Below are positions 1 through 5,205 of a DNA stretch of 5,205 bases, in pieces. Numbering within the stretch: the stretch's first letter is position 1; every line of letters begins with the position of its first letter. The notes beneath the pieces were generated by a model that was not told the DNA's origin, did not search any database, and was given only the letters and a program-made list of their open reading frames with translations. Position numbers and translations under genes: made by a program. Source of the stretch: Ghiorsea sp. (GTDB taxonomy: Bacteria > Pseudomonadota > Zetaproteobacteria > Mariprofundales > Mariprofundaceae); contig JALUWH010000325.1 in the NCBI GenBank assembly GCA_027019685.1, forward strand, positions 1-5,205, written 5' to 3'.

Positions 1-177
1 TAAAAAACGAATCCTACTACCCGCCCAATCTTCAGGACCATCCACCATCAATTTACGCGTAGTTTGCACATCTTCTTTGGGCATCAAATTCGCAAATTCA
101 AGCAAGGGCAAGGTTTGCTCTAAAATTCGCCCTTTGGATAAGGCAATGGTTAACACTGGTTTATCTGACATATTCAT
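1..177 (-). CDS. hisG: ATP phosphoribosyltransferase catalytic subunit, N-terminal part (cut by left edge)
   Basis: HisG catalyses the first step of histidine biosynthesis, joining ATP and PRPP to form phosphoribosyl-ATP in the cytoplasm. Only the first 59 codons are in the window. The reverse-strand translation begins MNMSDKPVLTIALSKGRILE and continues with a TLPLLEFA stretch and an RKLMV segment. This matches the start of short-form HisG proteins, which typically read LTIALSKGRIL, and not the E. coli long form. If that holds, the enzyme would need the regulatory partner HisZ, but the C-terminus that would settle this is outside the window. Two in-frame ATGs compete, at 177 and 171. A TAAGGG Shine-Dalgarno-like element overlapping the murA stop lies 5 bases before the first and 11 before the second; I chose the first. 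The gap to murA is 8 bases, so co-transcription and perhaps translational coupling are likely. The segment after RKLMV (DGPEDWAGSR) looks slightly longer than usual for the family. Confidence 0.85.
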   Translation of the reverse strand, partial: MNMSDKPVLTIALSKGRILEQTLPLLEFANLMPKEDVQTTRKLMVDGPEDWAGSRIRFL

Positions 178-185
178 TCTTACCC

Positions 186-1445
186 TTATATATAGTGGCG
201 CTCAATATTGGCACCCAAACTACGCATTTTTTCTTCAATTCGTTCATAACCACGGTCAATATGATATACACGAGACACCACAGTTTCACCTTGTGCTGCT
301 ACACCTGCAAGCACCAAAGATGCAGATGCTCGCAAATCTGTCGCCATCACGGGTGCAGCAGAAAGTTTTTTAACACCTTTAATGACTGCAGTATGCCCAT
401 CCAACTGAATATCCGCGCCCATACGCACCAACTCTTGCACATGCATAAAACGGTTCTCAAAAATCGTTTCTGAAACCAAGCTTGTTCCCTCAGCAACACA
501 CATCATTGCCATAAACTGGGCTTGTAAATCTGTAGGGAAACCAGGATGCGGCATGGTATGAATATTCACAGCCTGCAAACGCTTGGGTGCAGCACAGCGA
601 ATGAAATCATCACCCGTTTCAACGATTGCCCCAGCTTCTTTCACCCGCGCCAAAAATGCATCCAACAACTTAGGATCGGTTTTGGTGACTGTTACATCAC
701 CCCCCGTAATCAAACCTGCCGCCAAATAGGTTGCTGTTTCAATTCTGTCAGCAATGGTAAAAATATCACCGCCAGAGATGCGTTCCACACCTTGAATTGT
801 AATGGTATCAGTGCCATCACCTTCAATCTTAGCACCCAAAGCACGCAATGAATCCGCAAGATTCACCACTTCTGGCTCACGTGCTGCATTTTCCAACACT
901 GTTTCACCCTTAGCTAACACAGCGGCCATCAAAATATTTTCAGTACCTGTTACGGTTACTTGGTCAAAGAAAATTCGCCCACCATGTAAACCATTGGGAG
1001 CCTTGGCAATCACATCACCATGTTCAACGCTGATTTCTGCACCCATGACTTCCAAAGCTTTGAGATGCAAATCAATCGGGCGCGCACCAATAGCACAACC
1101 ACCTGGTAAACTTACCCTAGCCTCACCAAAACGCACCAGTAATGGTCCAAGCACCAAGGATGATGCACGCATGGTTTTTACCATTTCATAAGGTGCTTCA
1201 GGCTTGTTTGCTGCTCGTGTATCAATGGTTAAACAGTCTTGGTCATCGTAGGTTACATCCGCACCTTGCCATGCTAACAAGTTGGTCATGGTCGATATAT
1301 CATTTAAATGTGGGATACGATGAAAAGTAACAGGACCATCAGCAAGAATAGCAGCCGCTAATAACGGCAAAGCTGCATTTTTCGCACCACTGCTTTCAAC
1401 ACTTCCTTGAAGCGGAACACCGCCTTGTATTACAATACTTTCCAT
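186..1445 (-). CDS. murA: UDP-N-acetylglucosamine 1-carboxyvinyltransferase
   Basis: MurA transfers enolpyruvate from phosphoenolpyruvate to UDP-GlcNAc. This is the first committed step of peptidoglycan synthesis, in the cytoplasm, and the target of fosfomycin. With the ATG at 1445 the protein is 419 residues, the same length as E. coli MurA. Lys22-Asn23 (in SGAKNAALPLLAA) fall at the E. coli positions. The loop LPGGCAIGARP carries the catalytic and fosfomycin-reactive Cys at 117 (E. coli Cys115), so the protein should be fosfomycin-sensitive rather than a Cys-to-Asp resistant type. HPGFPTDLQAQ supplies the catalytic Asp at 306 (E. coli 305), and RGYERIEEK the Arg at 398 (E. coli 397). TGTENILMAA is also typical. 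In-frame GTG codons at 1454 and 1451 overlap the ribosome binding site and were rejected as starts. A TACAAT box on the minus strand (1488-1483) could be a -10 element, but I see no matching -35, so transcription may also come from the upstream channel gene. hisG follows directly. Confidence 0.97.
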   Translation of the reverse strand: MESIVIQGGVPLQGSVESSGAKNAALPLLAAAILADGPVTFHRIPHLNDISTMTNLLAWQGADVTYDDQDCLTIDTRAANKPEAPYEMVKTMRASSLVLGPLLVRFGEARVSLPGGCAIGARPIDLHLKALEVMGAEISVEHGDVIAKAPNGLHGGRIFFDQVTVTGTENILMAAVLAKGETVLENAAREPEVVNLADSLRALGAKIEGDGTDTITIQGVERISGGDIFTIADRIETATYLAAGLITGGDVTVTKTDPKLLDAFLARVKEAGAIVETGDDFIRCAAPKRLQAVNIHTMPHPGFPTDLQAQFMAMMCVAEGTSLVSETIFENRFMHVQELVRMGADIQLDGHTAVIKGVKKLSAAPVMATDLRASASLVLAGVAAQGETVVSRVYHIDRGYERIEEKMRSLGANIERHYI

Positions 1446-1451
1446 GCTCAC

Positions 1452-1457
1452 CACCTA
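1452..1457 (-). promoter_or_regulatory. Ribosome binding site that decides the murA start
   Basis: The minus strand reads AGGTGG six bases before the ATG at 1445, a good Shine-Dalgarno position. Because this element contains the upstream in-frame GTG codons, it favours the ATG and gives the 419-residue protein usual for the family. Confidence 0.7.
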
Positions 1458-1529
1458 TACCAGTTAGCCGCAGCGTAGCGATATTGTACACAAGGCTCAA
1501 TATTTATAGGTATAACACAGTTTTTCTGA

Positions 1530-2387
1530 CTACTTATCACGAGAATCAATACTTTTTTCTAACAACGTTTCAATTCTTTCCAACCTGCTTTCAATCATGG
1601 ACGTATGTTCTTTAATATAATGTACTTCACCAGCTTCACCCTCACCTGTTTCACGACTCATTTTTTCATGTTCGGTTTGCATCACATCCAAAATGATACC
1701 AATCATCATATTCATAAAAACGAAGGTTGTTAGGAAGATAAAGGTTAGATAATACACCCAACTCCATGCATATACATTCATGGTTTCATACATCACATCT
1801 GTCCAATCTTCAAAGGTAGATACGCGAAACAAAGTCAACATCGAAATACTTATATCACCCCAAAGCGTGGCATTTATTTTTTCAAACATAAAGCTACCAA
1901 CCGCAGCATAGATGTAAAAAATAATGAACATCAATACCAATACATAACCCATGCGGGGAATGGCAATAATTAATGAGTTAATTAATACCCTGAGCTCAGG
2001 GATAATGGATACCAAACGCAAGACTCGAAAAATACGAATCAAGCGTGCCAAAAGTACCATTTCACTATCATCAATCGGCAATAAACTTACGCTAACAATC
2101 AAGAAATCAAAGACATTCCAAGCATTTTTAAAGAACCTGAAAAAGTACTTCTCGCCCAACATACGAATAATGATTTCAATCAAGAAGAAAACAGTAATGC
2201 CTGTATCCAGCACATAAATCACTGATACCCAGCGTGGATCCATATCATACGTGGATGCCCCTATCATCAAGGCAGACACAATAATAATCGCAATCACAGA
2301 CAACTCGAAAATTTTATTGCTACGAATTGCCATAAATTTATCTTGCCATGAAGCAGTTACTAAACCCATATATACACCAAACCTCAT
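1530..2387 (-). CDS. Voltage-gated cation channel, bacterial Nav/Cav-like, six transmembrane helices
   Basis: This is a 285-residue inner-membrane ion channel subunit, expected to work as a homotetramer like NaChBac, NavAb and NavMs. S1 is near residues 26-46, S2 near 54-77 (acidic Glu71), S3 near 88-104 (with NVFDF, Asp94), and S4 near 110-128 with four gating arginines at every third position (R115, R118, R121, R124). S5 is near 144-168. The pore loop near 180-198 holds the filter TFEDWTD (191-197), and S6 near 208-234 contains FVFMNMMIGII with the conserved Asn226. The tail (238-260) is charged and Glu-rich, followed by a likely tetramerising coiled coil at about 258-280 (I258, I265, L269, I272, L276). 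All expected parts are present, so it looks functional. The filter has acids at three positions (E193, D194, D197), unlike the single Glu of TLESW(S/A) sodium channels, so calcium permeability is a fair prediction. The ATG at 2387 follows AAAGG with a short 4-base spacing; ATGs at 2369 and 2333 are alternatives with weaker ribosome binding sites. Upstream, TTGATA (2447-2442) and TACAAT (2421-2416) are promoter-like but 20 bases apart, which is too far to be convincing. The gene is divergent from dapD and lies about 84 bases ahead of murA; I see no functional link to either. Confidence 0.9.
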   Translation of the reverse strand: MRFGVYMGLVTASWQDKFMAIRSNKIFELSVIAIIIVSALMIGASTYDMDPRWVSVIYVLDTGITVFFLIEIIIRMLGEKYFFRFFKNAWNVFDFLIVSVSLLPIDDSEMVLLARLIRIFRVLRLVSIIPELRVLINSLIIAIPRMGYVLVLMFIIFYIYAAVGSFMFEKINATLWGDISISMLTLFRVSTFEDWTDVMYETMNVYAWSWVYYLTFIFLTTFVFMNMMIGIILDVMQTEHEKMSRETGEGEAGEVHYIKEHTSMIESRLERIETLLEKSIDSRDK

Positions 2388-2493
2388 CCCACCTTTATTC
2401 TACTTTACTGTGCGCATTGTAGTATGCTTTTGTTTATTTGGTATCAAATTTATATAATACAGCCCCAATCTTATAGTAAGTTCATCATAAATG

Positions 2494-2523
2494 TTTACAG
2501 CGAAGTTTGGGATAGCCTCTAAT
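2494..2523 (+). promoter_or_regulatory. Candidate sigma-70-type promoter for dapD
   Basis: TTTACA (2494-2499) and TCTAAT (2518-2523) each match five of six consensus bases and are separated by 18 bases. Transcription would begin near 2530, leaving a leader of about 130 bases before dapD. I recognise no riboswitch or attenuator in the leader: the only repeat-like element is a short GGG/CCC pairing around 2581-2593. The rest of the 274-base divergent spacer (2388-2661) holds no gene I can support. A second TACAAT at 2560-2565 has no good -35 box. Confidence 0.38.
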
Positions 2524-2647
2524 CATCCAGCTATTTATATGGTAAGGGTATAGTTATCGTACAATCAGTTTTTCACGCTTGGGTTTGCTTCCCACAGGTG
2601 AACACCATAGGCTTGGCAACATTCAAAATATCTAAACAAAGTTTTCT

Positions 2648-2654
2648 TAAGGAG
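2648..2654 (+). promoter_or_regulatory. Strong ribosome binding site of dapD
   Basis: TAAGGAG lies 7 bases before the dapD ATG, a near-ideal Shine-Dalgarno sequence at ideal spacing. It fixes the start codon and suggests efficient translation. Confidence 0.88.
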
Positions 2655-2661
2655 CACGACT

Positions 2662-3483
2662 ATGAACCACTTACAAAAAGTCATCGAACAAGCATGGAAT
2701 ACTCGCGACACATGGGATATGCACACTGTAGATACAGAAATACGCGAAGCTGTGGTGCGCACTATCGACCTTTTGGATGATGGTGGCATTCGTGTGGCAG
2801 AAAAGAATGATAATGGTGACTGGGTAACCAACGAGTGGATGAAAAAAGCCGTACTTTTATTCTTTAAACTGCACGACAATGAAGTTGTTCGTGGTGGTGA
2901 CACCAATTATTATGACAAAGTACCGCAGAAGTTTGCCAACTGGGGCGAAGATATGTTCCGCAAAGGTGGTATGCGTGTGGTTCCCAATGCAACCGTTCGT
3001 AAAGGTTCATTTATTGCACCCAAAGTGGTGCTCATGCCTTCCTACGTCAATATTGGTGCTTATGTGGATGAAGGTACAATGGTAGATACTTGGTCAACCG
3101 TGGGCTCATGTGCGCAAATTGGTAAAAATGTGCATTTATCAGGTGGCGTTGGTATTGGTGGTGTATTGGAGCCACTACAAGCAACCCCAACCATTATTGA
3201 AGACAACTGCTTTATTGGTGCACGTTCTGAGATTGTTGAAGGCGTGATTGTTCGCGAAGGCTCTGTGATTTCTATGGGTGTATATATTGGTAAATCAACA
3301 CGCATCGTCAATCGTGCAACTGGTGAGGTCACTTATGGTGAAGTTCCACCTTATTCTGTAGTAGTTTCTGGCTCTATGCCTGGCGCATCGGGTGGTCCAA
3401 ACTTGTATTGCGCAGTGATTGTTAAAACAGTGGATGAAAAGACACGCTCTAAAACAGGTATCACTGAACTTCTACGCGAGTAA
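2662..3483 (+). CDS. dapD: 2,3,4,5-tetrahydropyridine-2,6-dicarboxylate N-succinyltransferase
   Basis: DapD transfers succinyl from succinyl-CoA to tetrahydrodipicolinate in the succinylase branch of the meso-diaminopimelate/lysine pathway, in the cytoplasm, normally as a trimer. The protein is 273 residues, against 274 in E. coli. Residues 1 to about 100 form the helical N-terminal domain. From about 105 to 215 there is a left-handed beta-helix of hexapeptide repeats (for example VPNATVRKGSFIAPKVV and VGSCAQIGKNVHLSGGVGIG). GVLEPLQATPTIIEDNCFIG, ARSEIVEGVIVREGSV and VTYGEVPPYSVVVSGSMPG are near-invariant family stretches. Asp142 (in TMVDTWSTVG) and Glu190 (in GARSEIVEG) correspond to the acidic residues proposed for catalysis in this family. 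The C-terminal LYCAVIVKTVDEKTRSKTG is also typical. The gene appears monocistronic: its own promoter candidate lies upstream and a strong terminator begins about 30 bases after the stop. Having dapD implies partner genes dapC/argD-type and dapE elsewhere in the genome. Confidence 0.98.
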   Translation: MNHLQKVIEQAWNTRDTWDMHTVDTEIREAVVRTIDLLDDGGIRVAEKNDNGDWVTNEWMKKAVLLFFKLHDNEVVRGGDTNYYDKVPQKFANWGEDMFRKGGMRVVPNATVRKGSFIAPKVVLMPSYVNIGAYVDEGTMVDTWSTVGSCAQIGKNVHLSGGVGIGGVLEPLQATPTIIEDNCFIGARSEIVEGVIVREGSVISMGVYIGKSTRIVNRATGEVTYGEVPPYSVVVSGSMPGASGGPNLYCAVIVKTVDEKTRSKTGITELLRE

Positions 3484-3516
3484 TTCTTACCTAAACATCA
3501 AAGGTGAACTTGAAAC

Positions 3517-3548
3517 AAAGGGGTTATGCGCAAGCATAACCCCTTTTT
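3517..3548 (+). terminator. Intrinsic terminator after dapD
   Basis: A perfect 13-base inverted repeat (AAAGGGGTTATGC at 3517-3529 and its complement at 3534-3546) encloses the 4-base loop GCAA, a GNRA-type tetraloop closed by a C-G pair. A run of five T residues (3544-3548) overlaps the end of the stem. It should separate dapD transcription from the phosphatase gene downstream. Confidence 0.94.
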
Positions 3549-3557
3549 ATGGCTCAC

Positions 3558-3587
3558 TTTACAAAAACCATGAGGATTGCCTATACT
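3558..3587 (+). promoter_or_regulatory. Sigma-70-type promoter of the HAD phosphatase gene, probably giving a leaderless mRNA
   Basis: TTTACA (3558-3563) and TATACT (3582-3587) each match five of six consensus bases, with an 18-base spacer. The -35 box and spacing are the same as in the dapD promoter candidate. The element sits immediately after the dapD terminator, where a new promoter is needed. The predicted first transcribed base (about 3594-3595) coincides with the ATG of the next gene. Confidence 0.65.
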
Positions 3588-3594
3588 CACTCTC

Positions 3595-4341
3595 ATGGTT
3601 CAAGCCGTTTTACTTGATTTAGATGGCGTGCTTTATGTGGGCAACCAAGTCATCAACGGTGCAGCACAAGCTGTACATCGCTTGCATGATGCAGGCATCA
3701 AGGTTGCAGGTGTCACCAATACCACCACCCAAGCCAAACACAGCGTTGCGCAAAAACTACAAAAACTAGGCATCCCTCTTGGTGAACAACATCTATTCAC
3801 TCCAGCATCACTGGTAAAAAATTATATCGGCAACAAAACTGCTCGCTTATATATTCGAGATGATTTACGCACAGACCTGCAAGTCACACAAAGCAACACA
3901 AAACCTGATTATATCGTCATGGGAGATATTGGTGGCTTGGGTTACCCGCCACAAGTGCTACATGAAATATTTTTACACCTTATGCAAGGTACGGATTTAC
4001 TTGCGTTGCATAAAAATCGTTTTTGGAAAAAAGAAGATGGTTTACACCTAGACTTGGGTACATGGGTTGCAGCCCTTGAATATGCATCGGGTAAACAAGC
4101 TAAAGTTTTTGGCAAACCATCACAAGGTTTCTTCTTACATATTTGCCAACAACTGGGCGTATCCCCTGCCCAAGCCTTAATGGTTGGCGATGATATTGAA
4201 TCAGATATTTTAGGTGCGCAGCAGGCAGGTTTACAAACTGCGCTAGTACAAACAGGCAAATACAATGCCAGTTTTGTTCAACAGACAGGTATTCAACCTG
4301 ACACATTACTGCAATCGATTGATAAGCTCTATATTAAGTGA
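3595..4341 (+). CDS. HAD-superfamily phosphatase, subfamily IIA, LHPP-like
   Basis: This is a 248-residue cytoplasmic hydrolase of the haloacid dehalogenase superfamily. Motif I is DLDGVLY (nucleophile Asp8, acid/base Asp10), motif II is VTNTTTQ (Thr41-Asn42), motif III is the Lys of FGKPS (Lys174), and motif IV is MVGDDIESD (Asp199, Asp200, Asp204, binding Mg2+). All catalytic residues are present. The region between motifs II and III (about 75-165) fits a type C2 cap as in NagD and LHPP. Overall it resembles mammalian LHPP (phospholysine/phosphohistidine/inorganic pyrophosphate phosphatase): a LHLDLGTWVAALEYASG stretch before AKVFGKPS, then GVSPAQALMVGDDIESDILG and a QTGKY end. The physiological substrate cannot be read from the sequence; phosphohistidine, pyrophosphate or a small sugar or nucleoside phosphate are all possible. 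An in-frame TTG at 3577 was rejected as the start because it lies inside the promoter spacer. The ATG at 3595 has no Shine-Dalgarno sequence at usable distance, consistent with leaderless translation. I see no strong terminator after it. Confidence 0.92.
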   Translation: MVQAVLLDLDGVLYVGNQVINGAAQAVHRLHDAGIKVAGVTNTTTQAKHSVAQKLQKLGIPLGEQHLFTPASLVKNYIGNKTARLYIRDDLRTDLQVTQSNTKPDYIVMGDIGGLGYPPQVLHEIFLHLMQGTDLLALHKNRFWKKEDGLHLDLGTWVAALEYASGKQAKVFGKPSQGFFLHICQQLGVSPAQALMVGDDIESDILGAQQAGLQTALVQTGKYNASFVQQTGIQPDTLLQSIDKLYIK

Positions 4342-4382
4342 TGAAGTCACATTCATCTGCAAATGCTTGCTTTCTTATAAGC

Positions 4383-4410
4383 TTATGCTGTGATTAGTCT
4401 TCAATACAAT
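4383..4410 (+). promoter_or_regulatory. Weak candidate promoter for the coiled-coil gene
   Basis: TACAAT (4405-4410) is a good -10 box, but the only -35-like hexamer at 16 bases, TTATGC (4383-4388), is poor. The 100-base gap after the phosphatase gene suggests separate transcription, though read-through is possible because no convincing terminator is present. A 10-base palindrome, ATAAGCTTAT (4377-4386), overlaps the -35 area and could be a protein-binding site, but this is speculative. Confidence 0.25.
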
Positions 4411-4428
4411 ATCAAGAAGATAACTATT

Positions 4429-4434
4429 GAGGGG
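4429..4434 (+). promoter_or_regulatory. Ribosome binding site deciding a GTG start
   Basis: GAGGGG ends 7 bases before the GTG at 4442. The upstream in-frame TTG at 4427 overlaps this element and is therefore an unlikely start. Confidence 0.75.
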
Positions 4435-4441
4435 AAATACC

Positions 4442-4999
4442 GTGTCTAAAGAAAAGAATAATAACCACCAAGAAAGCATGGAAGCAGGTAATGTTGACCA
4501 AATTCGTGACATTATTTTTGGCGCACAGATGCGTGACTATGAAAAGCGTTTCATCCGTTTAGAAGAACGTTTACTCTCCGAGTCGGACTCCCTTCGTGGC
4601 GAAACCAATAGCCGCTTAGATGCCTTAGAAAGCTATATTAAACAAGAAGTTTCCAGCCTTTCTGATATGATTGCCGTGGAACGTGGTGAACGTGAAGATG
4701 ATACCCGCCACCTTAGCAACGAGCTGAGTAATCAGGCACAAGAGCAAGAGAAAAAGCTTAATCATCAGCAACAAAGCAGTAGCCAAGCTCAAGCAGATTT
4801 ACGCGATGCATTGCTTGAACAATCCAAATCATTGCTTACTGAAATTCAAAATGTACGCAATACACTTTCGGCATCTTTGGATAAATCTAGCGAAGAATTG
4901 CGCGATGACAAAGCCGACCGCAGGGCATTAGCAGATATGTTCAGCGAGTTTGCCATGCGTCTTAATGGTGATTTTCAACTCCCCGAAGGAAAAAAATAG
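4442..4999 (+). CDS. Hypothetical soluble coiled-coil protein
   Basis: A 185-residue protein starting at GTG, of unknown function. It has no signal peptide or membrane segment, and no Cys or Trp. It is highly charged and rich in Glu, Gln, Ser and Arg, so it is probably cytoplasmic and mostly helical. Residues 1-18 are polar and likely disordered. Residues 19-44 hold a conserved-looking helical motif, with DQIRDIIFGAQMRDYEKRF followed by RLEERL. Residues about 45-150 look like a long coiled coil with a polar, Gln/Ser-rich weak stretch around 98-118. Residues 155-178 (DDKADRRALADMFSEFAMRL, then NGDF) form a more hydrophobic C-terminal helix that may bind a partner. I have an impression of similar proteins next to OmpA-family genes in other bacteria, but cannot verify it here. 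The next gene starts 18 bases downstream in the same direction and carries a related motif, so the two probably form an operon and act together. An adaptor or scaffold role is inference only. Confidence 0.8.
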   Translation: MSKEKNNNHQESMEAGNVDQIRDIIFGAQMRDYEKRFIRLEERLLSESDSLRGETNSRLDALESYIKQEVSSLSDMIAVERGEREDDTRHLSNELSNQAQEQEKKLNHQQQSSSQAQADLRDALLEQSKSLLTEIQNVRNTLSASLDKSSEELRDDKADRRALADMFSEFAMRLNGDFQLPEGKK

Positions 5000-5017
5000 T
5001 CGTATAAATATCTTTAT

Positions 5018-5205
5018 ATGAGTAACAACGCACAACAACACCAAGCTGCCATGCAAGAGCTGCGTAAACTTTTGTTTAAGCAAGAGTCTGCACGCATTGA
5101 TAAGTTAGAAGAACTTTTAAGCAATCAAGAGCTTCATGCCCAAGAAATTGCCAAAATACTTGCTGAAGCGGTACAAATCCGCAGTCGAAGCGACAATAAA
5201 TTAGG
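5018..5205 (+). CDS. N-terminus of a helical protein, possibly an OmpA-family protein (cut by right edge)
   Basis: The first 62 codons, beginning MSNNAQQHQAAMQELRKLLF, are visible. After a Gln-rich start comes a helical stretch with ELRKLLFKQESARIDKLEEL (14-33), then SNQELHAQEIAKILAEAVQI (35-54) and an Arg/Ser/Asp-rich segment. The pattern (LR-x-LL, a short linker, LE-x-LL, then an A-x-x-(I/V)-A-x-(I/V)-L-x-EAV run) resembles, from memory, the N-terminal region of a set of proteins annotated as OmpA-family that are encoded beside coiled-coil proteins. The OmpA-like peptidoglycan-binding domain itself would lie outside the window, so this assignment is tentative. No signal peptide is seen. No clear Shine-Dalgarno sequence precedes the ATG: the 18-base gap is very AT-rich. 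Translation may depend on coupling to the upstream gene. ATG 5051 is an alternative start, also without a good ribosome binding site. Confidence 0.72.
   Translation, partial: MSNNAQQHQAAMQELRKLLFKQESARIDKLEELLSNQELHAQEIAKILAEAVQIRSRSDNKL

Noticed and set aside
802..1191. Plus-strand open frame of 129 codons inside murA
   Set aside because: It is an antisense shadow of the clearly functional murA, with low-complexity Ser/Pro/Ala composition typical of shadow frames.
1461..1482. GC-rich stretch between the channel and murA as a terminator hairpin
   Set aside because: The CGC/GCG pairings are short and imperfect, and no T-run follows on the minus strand.
2491..2553. Possible 20-codon leader peptide upstream of dapD
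   Set aside because: It has no Shine-Dalgarno sequence, overlaps the promoter candidate, and is not enriched in Lys codons as a lysine attenuator would be.
2565..2906. Minus-strand open frame of 113 codons overlapping the start of dapD
   Set aside because: It lies antisense to the well-conserved dapD, its Ser/Thr/Cys-rich translation matches no family I know, and it has no convincing ribosome binding site.
3577..3594. TTG at 3577 as an upstream start of the phosphatase, adding six residues
   Set aside because: It lies inside the promoter spacer and would not be transcribed from that promoter; GAGG is only one base away, and the added residues are not part of the conserved fold.
3942..4265. 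Minus-strand open frame of 107 codons inside the phosphatase gene
   Set aside because: Cys- and Ser-rich antisense shadow of a conserved HAD gene, with no supporting start signals.
4340..4357. Inverted repeat GATGAA/TTCATC at the end of the phosphatase gene as a terminator
   Set aside because: The stem is only 6 mostly AT pairs and no T-run follows, so it does not qualify as an intrinsic terminator.

Overview
The window looks like chromosomal DNA of a Gram-negative bacterium, most likely a proteobacterium. The evidence is an Escherichia-like MurA (419 residues, with the family's active-site residues nearly in register), a proteobacterial-type succinylase-pathway DapD, and a murA-hisG gene order with a HisG N-terminus of the short-form type. 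By eye the DNA is moderately AT-rich with uniform codon use, and I see no insertion sequence, phage gene, CRISPR array, tRNA or rRNA. I cannot name the genus. A gamma- or zetaproteobacterium fits, but that is a guess from gene order and protein style.

The left part (1-2387) is on the minus strand. Read in the direction of transcription, it has a six-helix voltage-gated cation channel, then murA (peptidoglycan precursor synthesis), then the start of hisG (histidine biosynthesis), which runs off the left edge. murA and hisG are only 8 bases apart and are probably co-transcribed. About 84 bases separate the channel from murA.

The right part (2662-5205) is on the plus strand. dapD (lysine and meso-diaminopimelate pathway) is divergent from the channel across a 274-base spacer with a plausible promoter. 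It ends at a textbook intrinsic terminator. A new promoter follows for a HAD phosphatase of the LHPP-like group. Its predicted transcription start falls on or next to the ATG, so the mRNA may be leaderless. After a short gap come a soluble, Q/E-rich coiled-coil protein of unknown function and the first 62 codons of a second protein. These two share a similar N-terminal helical motif and probably form an operon that continues to the right.

MurA and DapD both feed cell-wall synthesis (MurA makes the first committed precursor, DapD leads to the diaminopimelate crosslinking residue), but they are divergent and separately controlled. The three points most worth a second look are the unusually acidic selectivity filter of the channel, the predicted leaderless phosphatase mRNA, and the coiled-coil/partner gene pair at the right end.
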